A stretch of 12,060 nucleotides of DNA from an uncultured Clostridium sp. Its GTDB lineage: Bacteria > Bacillota > Clostridia > Lachnospirales > Lachnospiraceae. Where the stretch lies: positions 1-12,060 of the forward strand of contig CATWBR010000095.1 of the NCBI GenBank assembly GCA_958349075.1, given 5' to 3'. The stretch's first letter is position 1, and each line of letters starts with the position of its first letter. The position numbers were made by a program, and so were the translations under genes. The notes beneath the pieces were generated by a model. That model did not search any database, was not told the origin of the DNA, and saw only the letters and a program-made list of their open reading frames with translations. Positions 7,627 to 12,060 of this stretch are shown piece by piece.

Positions 7627-8697
7627 TTAACTCCTTTCATCGGTGGTGAGAAGAAGGGCATGGATTCCGTAGAACAGCGCCTTTTTTTCTACCGGGCTCA
7701 TATCCGGCTTCTGAAGAGCACGGATGTAAAAACCTATCATATCGCTGGGATGCTCTGCAAAAAGAGCGCTGAAATCGTATTCGGGTTCCGACTCATCCAG
7801 GATATCGGATATTTTGTAGCGCAGCAGCAGGGAATCCAGGTCGAAAGTAATATCGGGGTCCCTCATTCCACGGACACGGAACCGGTAAATATTGTCTGTG
7901 CCGCGCTTGTCAACCTCGTGGGACATTTTAAGGCATAGTTCGGTATTGGTCGTGGCCGGGGTTACATTGACAATCAGAGGGATGTAGCGCAGCTTGGCCA
8001 TCGGGATGAATTCCAGCTTTGTAACCTGGAGACTGGATGGATTTATTTCCCCGTAAAAGATGCCGTGGGCTCCCGTCTCCGTCTTGTCAAGCGGCTCGGG
8101 GGAACCGCAGTAGGCCATCTTACGTTCGATCAGGACTTCCGGTTTATGGATATGGCCCAGGGCGATATAGGAAAAACCGGAATCGGCCAGGGCGGCCCTG
8201 TCTATCGGAGTATGGTTTAAATCCCCGCCATGGCCGACCAGGATATGGATCCTTCCGTCGTGGGGGGCGTAAGCCTGGTTCAGCTTTGCCTCCGTGATTT
8301 CGGCTGTGTGGTAGCTGAAACCGGTCACCTCCGTATTAATGTCGCGGAAATAGTAGCTTGTCAGTTCCTCGCTGTCGATAAATGTTACATTGGGGCACCA
8401 GGAAAAGCTCAATACGGCGGAGCTGTTTCGGATCCTGTCATGGTTTCCGGCAATGATGATAACCCGGACGCCGGGGATGGTGGAAAAGAGGTAATTGACC
8501 TCCTTCAGATCCTTCTGAAGCGGCTGGCGGTGAAACAAATCTCCTGCAATAAACAGGAAATCGGCTCCCACCTTTCTCGTCTTTTCGATAATCGCAGAAA
8601 AAGTGTCCCTGATATCGCGGGCGCGCTCCCTGCTCCAGGATTTGTCGCTGTCCGGGGACATGCCCCAGTGTATATCGCCGGTATGGATGAATTTCAC
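7627..8697 (-). CDS. SbcD/YhaO-like metallophosphoesterase (DNA repair exonuclease)
   Basis: From the GTG at 8697 the protein has 356 residues and begins VKFIHTGDIHWGM, as SbcD/Mre11 proteins do. It carries the full set of metal-binding motifs: D8-x-H10, GD at 52-53 (AGDLFHRQ), GNHD at 84-87, a His at 156 (VGHGGD) and GHIH at 181-184. Proteins of this type are manganese-dependent 3'-5' exo/endonucleases that work with a Rad50/SbcC-type ATPase. A TTG seven codons earlier would also be in frame, but GAAAGGAAAGGGG is well placed for the GTG. Its stop is 4 bases before the ATPase start, and the ribosome site of the ATPase lies inside its last codons. I infer one complex encoded by a coupled gene pair. 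No clear promoter is visible upstream, so read-through from asnS is possible. Confidence 0.9.
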   Translation of the reverse strand: MKFIHTGDIHWGMSPDSDKSWSRERARDIRDTFSAIIEKTRKVGADFLFIAGDLFHRQPLQKDLKEVNYLFSTIPGVRVIIIAGNHDRIRNSSAVLSFSWCPNVTFIDSEELTSYYFRDINTEVTGFSYHTAEITEAKLNQAYAPHDGRIHILVGHGGDLNHTPIDRAALADSGFSYIALGHIHKPEVLIERKMAYCGSPEPLDKTETGAHGIFYGEINPSSLQVTKLEFIPMAKLRYIPLIVNVTPATTNTELCLKMSHEVDKRGTDNIYRFRVRGMRDPDITFDLDSLLLRYKISDILDESEPEYDFSALFAEHPSDMIGFYIRALQKPDMSPVEKKALFYGIHALLLTTDERS

Positions 8698-8759
8698 GTT
8701 GTTCCCCTTTCCTTTCAAGTACTTTGTATGTAACGCTTATGGTAACCCGGTACCAGATA

Positions 8760-8790
8760 GAGCTGCCGCAAATAAACTTTGCGGCAGCTC
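8760..8790 (-). terminator. Hairpin between asnS and the phosphoesterase gene
   Basis: GAGCTGCCGCAAA (8760-8772) and TTTGCGGCAGCTC (8778-8790) form a perfect 13-bp stem with a 5-base loop, 60 bases after the asnS stop. Neither side has a proper T-tract, so termination may be partial. It could also be a processing site that lets some asnS transcript continue into the nuclease genes. Confidence 0.6.
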
Positions 8791-8850
8791 CATCGTAAGA
8801 GTCCTGTAACAGAAGTTACTAATCACTCCGTGAACGGCAACTGACAAAAA

Positions 8851-10242
8851 TTACAGCTCGCAGTTATTAACCGTTCTTGGGAATGGAATAATGTCACGGA
8901 TGTTGGAGACGCCGGTCAGGTACATAACGCAGCGCTCAAAACCGAGGCCGAAACCGGAATGTCTTGTGGAGCCGTATTTTCTCAGATCCAGATAGAATCC
9001 GTAATCTTCCTTCTTAAGGCCCAGTTCTTCCATTCTGGCTACCAGTTTGTCGTAATCGTCTTCCCTCTGGCTGCCGCCGATAATCTCACCGATTCCCGGT
9101 ACGAGGCAGTCCATGGCGGCTACCGTCTTGTTGTCCTCGTTCATCTTCATATAGAAGGCCTTGATCTCCTTCGGATAGTCTGTGACGAATACCGGTTTCT
9201 GGTAAATCTTCTCTGTCAGGTAACGCTCGTGCTCGGTCTGTAAATCACAGCCCCAGAACACTTTGTAGTCGAATTCCTCATTGTGCTCTTCCAGAATCTT
9301 TACTGCTTCCGTATAGGTTACATGTCCGAATTCGGAATTCAGCACATGGTTCAGTCTGTCTAACAGCCCCTTGTCGATGAACTGGTTGAAGAAATTCATC
9401 TCCTCCGGCGCATGCTCCAGGACGTAGCGGATGACATATTTTAACATGCTCTCGGCCAGGGCCATATTGTCATTCAGATCGGCAAATGCCATCTCCGGTT
9501 CGATCATCCAGAATTCCGCGGCATGGCGGGTAGTGTTGGAATTCTCGGCACGGAAGGTAGGGCCGAAGGTATATACGTTGCGGAATGCCATCGCATATGT
9601 TTCGGCATTCAACTGTCCGCTTACGGTCAGGTTAGTTGGTTTATTGAAGAAGTCCTGGGAGAAGTCTATGGCTCCCTCTGGAGTTTTCGGGATATTATTC
9701 AGATCAAGAGTGGTTACCTGGAACATCTCTCCGGCTCCCTCACAGTCACTTCCCGTAATAAGCGGAGTGTGGACATAGACAAAGTCGCGGTCCTGGAAAT
9801 ACTGATGGATTGCATAAGCAGCCAGGGAACGCACGCGGAACACGGCCTGGAAAGTGTTGGTTCTCGGGCGCAGATGGGAGATACTTCTTAAGTATTCAAG
9901 CGTATGGCGCTTCTTCTGAAGAGGATAGTCGGATGCGGACTGGCCCTCCACAAGGATTTCCGTTGCCTGGACTTCAAACGGCTGCTTGGCATCCGGAGTG
10001 GCAACCAGTGTTCCTTTTACAATGATGGCTGCGCCGACATTCAGTTTGGAGATCTCTGCAAAATTCTCCATTGTATCATGATAAACAACCTGAAGCGTCT
10101 CAAAGTAGCTTCCGTCACTTACTACAATGAAACCAAAGGCCTTGGATCCCCTGACGCTTCTGACCCAGCCTCCGATCTGGATTTCCTTGTCCAGATAAGA
10201 CTCGCTTGAACGGTAGATTTCTCTTACGGTTACTAAATTCAT
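8851..10242 (-). CDS. asnS: Asparaginyl-tRNA synthetase
   Basis: This 463-residue class II synthetase charges tRNA-Asn with asparagine in the cytoplasm. An N-terminal OB-fold anticodon-binding domain occupies about residues 18-100 ([19 protein letters not shown]). The catalytic core has motif 2 near 229-250 ([22 protein letters not shown]) and motif 3 at about 430-440 ([15 protein letters not shown]), with the motif 3 arginine near 437. The [13 protein letters not shown] form and the length close to E. coli AsnS (466) separate it from AspRS, which is longer. AAGGAG (plus-strand 10250-10255) precedes the ATG by 7 bases. It has its own promoter and a leader of only about 47 bases. Confidence 0.97.
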   Translation of the reverse strand: MNLVTVREIYRSSESYLDKEIQIGGWVRSVRGSKAFGFIVVSDGSYFETLQVVYHDTMENFAEISKLNVGAAIIVKGTLVATPDAKQPFEVQATEILVEGQSASDYPLQKKRHTLEYLRSISHLRPRTNTFQAVFRVRSLAAYAIHQYFQDRDFVYVHTPLITGSDCEGAGEMFQVTTLDLNNIPKTPEGAIDFSQDFFNKPTNLTVSGQLNAETYAMAFRNVYTFGPTFRAENSNTTRHAAEFWMIEPEMAFADLNDNMALAESMLKYVIRYVLEHAPEEMNFFNQFIDKGLLDRLNHVLNSEFGHVTYTEAVKILEEHNEEFDYKVFWGCDLQTEHERYLTEKIYQKPVFVTDYPKEIKAFYMKMNEDNKTVAAMDCLVPGIGEIIGGSQREDDYDKLVARMEELGLKKEDYGFYLDLRKYGSTRHSGFGLGFERCVMYLTGVSNIRDIIPFPRTVNNCEL

Positions 10243-10295
10243 AATGTTACTCCTTCATTTATATAGCTTTTTGGCATTTTCATATCAATGTTGTC

Positions 10296-10324
10296 ATTAT
10301 ACTTTATTTCTTCAGTGGTTTCAA
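10296..10324 (-). promoter_or_regulatory. Sigma-A promoter of asnS
   Basis: On the minus strand, TTGAAA (10324-10319) is followed after exactly 17 bases by TATAAT (10301-10296). Transcription would begin near 10289, which leaves a leader of about 47 bases before the asnS ATG. The two boxes are near-perfect, suggesting strong constitutive expression. Confidence 0.88.
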
Positions 10325-10620
10325 GGGGGTAGTTTAGGTTGAGCAGATGAGGACGCCGCCATGACTTGTATCTGAAGGCGTTATATCTGAAAACGCGGGG
10401 AATCACCATGCGCTGACGGTTTTATGTCCTCGGCATTACCTTTTTATACCTGATTTGTTTCTTATTCATTGCCGGATAATGTGTTTTCCGTTGTCTGATT
10501 TAGTTTTATGATTGTTTTACAATATCATAAAATCGACTTTCTATCGTGGATTCTGTATCTCTTCTCTTTCTTTACACTATCCCAGATGGAAGAATTGATT
10601 TTTTTGAGGAAACATGTAGT
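10325..10620. other. Intergenic stretch without a recognisable gene
   Basis: No convincing coding frame, ribosome site or RNA family is visible here. An AT-rich inverted repeat TTTTATGAT (10504-10512) / ATCATAAAA (10524-10532) may be an operator or a decayed hairpin. The octamer TATCTGAA occurs twice about 15 bases apart near 10370-10395. I see no strong plus-strand promoter leading into the palindromic element on the right. Confidence 0.5.
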
Positions 10621-10632
10621 GGCAGTGACAAG

Positions 10633-10663
10633 GGTCTCCCCGCACTTGACGGTGGAGACCGTC
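10633..10663. other. Pair of mutually exclusive hairpins
   Basis: GGTCTCC (10633-10639) pairs with GGAGACC (10654-10660), supported by an inner CCG/CGG stem. Alternatively GACGGT (10648-10653) pairs with ACCGTC (10658-10663) around a GGAG loop. Both stems use bases 10654-10660, so only one can form at a time. The segment directly adjoins the long palindrome. Confidence 0.5.
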
Positions 10664-10664
10664 A

Positions 10665-10946
10665 GAGGCCGCAGGCCAATGTCCGGCGCGAAAACCTACC
10701 CTGAGTCTTCGGTTCCGCCGATCCGTTTTCCGGGGAAGGAGGCAGAATCAATTGCGCAGGGGACATGGGAGTCCGCCGGTGCTTAGCGAGGTTTTTTCGA
10801 GCTTAGCATCCGCTGTGCACTCCACCGAGTGCAAACGGTCCCCGGAGTAATTCATTCTGCCGGATTCCCCTTCACGACAACCTAACCCCGGGACTGAAGA
10901 CTCATACACACACTCCACCACACCGGACATTGGCCGTTCCGGCCGC
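10665..10946. repeat. Long imperfect palindromic element, unknown family
   Basis: The left and right halves match as inverted copies in ordered blocks. From outside in: GGCCAATGTCCGG (10674-10686) with CCGGACATTGGCC (10923-10935), perfect; TGAGTCTTCGGTTCC near 10702 with the complementary arm near 10890-10905, two differences; GGGGAA plus GGCAGAATCAATT (10741-10753) with AATTCATTCTGCC near 10850, one difference; GGGGAC near 10760 with GTCCCC near 10840; and GCTTAGC on both sides of the T-rich centre (10781-10787, 10801-10807). About 280 bases thus fold into one interrupted hairpin. It could be a miniature transposable element, a structured RNA or a decayed palindrome. It ends 16 bases after the LysR-type gene. 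Confidence 0.75.
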
Positions 10947-10961
10947 GTCCTCCTTCTTCAA

Positions 10962-11909
10962 CTAAATCTTCCTTAAATAGTTCTCCCGCACCGCCCTCTG
11001 GGCCATCTCCTCAAAGGCCTGGATGTACAGCGGCTTTTCAATATAGTTCAGTGAAATCAGATCAATCCGTAGGAATTTCCTGAAATTCTTTACAGGAAGA
11101 ATGTGGATATATTCCTCTTTACTGCAGTTTATATTATGGCTGTAAATCCGGGATAATAACATGTAGGGAGCGATTCCGGCGCCCACGCCCCTGGCGCACA
11201 GGGAAATCTGGGTATCCGTATCGCTGATCTGATAAGGCGAATACAGATCAATATGGCATTGATCCAGGTATTCCTGCAGGGCGGAGTTGATGACGCCGGT
11301 GGAATAGCTCTTGATAAACGGGATATCGGTAAACTGGTGAAGATCAATCTCGGATGAAAGAAGGCTCTCGGACCGCTCACCGAAATGGCGCTTCAGCAGG
11401 CCGTCGGAAATCATAAAGCAGAGCTCGTCCTCACACAGCGGGGTAATGGAAAAATCCTCGCCGTACGGGGTGTTGACCCCCAGAAAGAGATCCACATTTC
11501 CCTTCCTGAGATTTTCGGCCAGGACTACGGTGTCGTTCATGAAAAAGCGGATCTCCACATCCGGAAAAGCACGGGAGTATTCCGGCATTACCCAGGGCAG
11601 GAATATTTGGGCACGGGACGCGCTGATTCCCATGGTAAAACTGCCCTTCATGCCGCTGGCCCGCTTGGCCAGGCTATCCTGCAGGCTGCTCTCGATGGCC
11701 TGGATTTTCTGGAGAGAATGGAGCATGGAAAGTCCGGCCTCCGTAAGCTGGAAGCGCGGTTTCCTCGTAAACAGCTTAACCCCGTAGTTTTGTTCCATCC
11801 GCTTGATGTGATCGCTGACGCATTGCTGTGAGACAAAGGCGCGCTGCGCCGCACGGCTGATGCTCATCTCTTCGGCAACTAATAAAAAAATCTCCTGATT
11901 TGACTGCAA
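10962..11909 (-). CDS. LysR family transcriptional regulator
   Basis: From the TTG at 11909 the protein has 315 residues. Residues 2-60 are a typical LysR winged helix-turn-helix (EIFLLVAEEMSISRAAQRAF...DHIKRMEQNYGVKLFTRKP...LTEAG). A linker helix follows at about 61-85, and the periplasmic-binding-protein-like effector domain covers about 85-305 (GSFTMGISASRAQIFLPWVMPEYSRAFPDVEIRF at its start). An ATG exists 12 codons upstream at 11945 but lacks a ribosome site, while AAAGGAGA (11915-11922) lies 6 bases before the TTG. LysR regulators usually control a neighbouring, often divergent, gene; none is visible here, so its target is unknown. The nearest upstream frame runs in the same direction and ends 80 bases before the TTG. 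Confidence 0.9.
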   Translation of the reverse strand: MQSNQEIFLLVAEEMSISRAAQRAFVSQQCVSDHIKRMEQNYGVKLFTRKPRFQLTEAGLSMLHSLQKIQAIESSLQDSLAKRASGMKGSFTMGISASRAQIFLPWVMPEYSRAFPDVEIRFFMNDTVVLAENLRKGNVDLFLGVNTPYGEDFSITPLCEDELCFMISDGLLKRHFGERSESLLSSEIDLHQFTDIPFIKSYSTGVINSALQEYLDQCHIDLYSPYQISDTDTQISLCARGVGAGIAPYMLLSRIYSHNINCSKEEYIHILPVKNFRKFLRIDLISLNYIEKPLYIQAFEEMAQRAVRENYLRKI

Positions 11910-11963
11910 GGTATTCTCCTTTCCACAATCATGCCCATTTACCATGTTTTTTAATAACAGAAA

Positions 11964-11979
11964 GACGGCTGGCGGCCGT
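11964..11979 (-). terminator. Possible weak terminator after the edge gene
   Basis: On the minus strand, ACGGC, a CGCCA loop and GCCGT form a 5-bp GC-rich stem followed by the T-rich CTTTCTGTTATT. It lies just after the TAA at 11990 of the partial frame at the edge. The short stem makes the call tentative. Confidence 0.35.
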
Positions 11980-11989
11980 TCGCATTTAC

Positions 11990-12060
11990 TTATACCGCAA
12001 GGCGCAGTTCTTCGATAAAATGCAGTTCTTCGATAAAGTGCAGTTCTTCTATATTAAATG
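11990..12060 (-). CDS. 3' end of a gene with a C-terminal IEELHF repeat (partial)
   Basis: The minus strand is open from the right edge to a TAA at 11992-11990, encoding the last 22 residues ...NIEELHFIEELHFIEELRLAV. Three 18-base units of exactly six codons give two IEELHF units and an IEELRL. They differ at synonymous third positions (CAT/CAC, ATC/ATA), which favours real coding. The rest of the gene is outside the window, so no function can be given. The repeat is acidic and amphipathic. It could instead be a non-coding 18-base tandem repeat. Confidence 0.5.
   Translation of the reverse strand, partial: FNIEELHFIEELHFIEELRLAV
12004..12057. repeat. Three tandem 18-base units (GCAGTTCTTCGATAAAAT type)
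   Basis: Units at 12004-12021, 12022-12039 and 12040-12057 begin GCAGTTCTTC. The first two differ by one base and the third diverges in its last eight. The array may continue beyond the window. It coincides with the C-terminal codons of the partial minus-strand frame. Confidence 0.85.

Noticed and set aside
10243..10620. T-box riboswitch for asnS
   Set aside because: The promoter lies too near the start codon, and no T-box consensus or terminator/antiterminator pair is seen.
10508..10786. 92-codon plus-strand frame in the asnS-lysR gap
   Set aside because: No ribosome site and no family resemblance. It runs through AT-rich spacer into the palindrome, so it most likely is a chance frame.
10674..10935. 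Insertion sequence with a transposase
   Set aside because: The inverted arms could be ends of a mobile element, but no transposase frame and no clear target duplication is visible, so only a palindromic repeat is called.
12004..12057. CRISPR-like repeat array
   Set aside because: The 18-base units are directly adjacent with no spacers, and they encode a peptide repeat in frame.

Overview
The window looks like chromosomal DNA of a Gram-positive anaerobe of the Clostridia, most likely the Lachnospiraceae (Clostridium cluster XIVa type). The grounds are strong AGGAG-type ribosome sites, sigma-A promoters close to consensus, moderately high GC for a clostridium, a cell-wall M15 peptidase with a Firmicutes-style Thr/Glu linker, and a YhaO/YhaN-like nuclease pair. 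The taxonomic call is inference; no rRNA or other marker is present.

Left part, plus strand: a tight three-gene operon (44-3227) encodes a carbon-nitrogen hydrolase, a YjiH-type polytopic membrane protein and an EamA/DMT permease, separated by 12-13 bases. It reads as a small import/hydrolyse/export module for an unidentified amide or nitrogen compound. A hairpin overlaps the end of the third gene. A near-consensus promoter (3274-3302) then drives a membrane-anchored M15 peptidase carrying DIEDL repeats. An AraC-family regulator with a GyrI-like C-terminal domain follows. A perfect 17-bp bidirectional-looking terminator (5654-5689) separates this block from the convergent minus-strand genes.

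Middle, minus strand: asparaginyl-tRNA synthetase (asnS) has a clear promoter and a leader too short for a T-box. Downstream lie a SbcD/YhaO-like phosphoesterase and a YhaN/SbcC-like ATPase. These two are translationally coupled (4 bases apart) and both appear to start with GTG. The ATPase has a two-helix membrane hairpin where Rad50/SbcC would have its zinc hook.

Right part: about 720 bases between asnS and a LysR-type regulator contain no convincing protein gene. They hold a long, decayed palindrome (about 10665-10946) with four or more matching arm blocks, plus an adjacent pair of mutually exclusive hairpins. This is the least explained part of the window. The LysR gene seems to start at TTG. 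At the right edge is the 3' end of another minus-strand reading frame whose C-terminus is an 18-base (IEELHF) tandem repeat.
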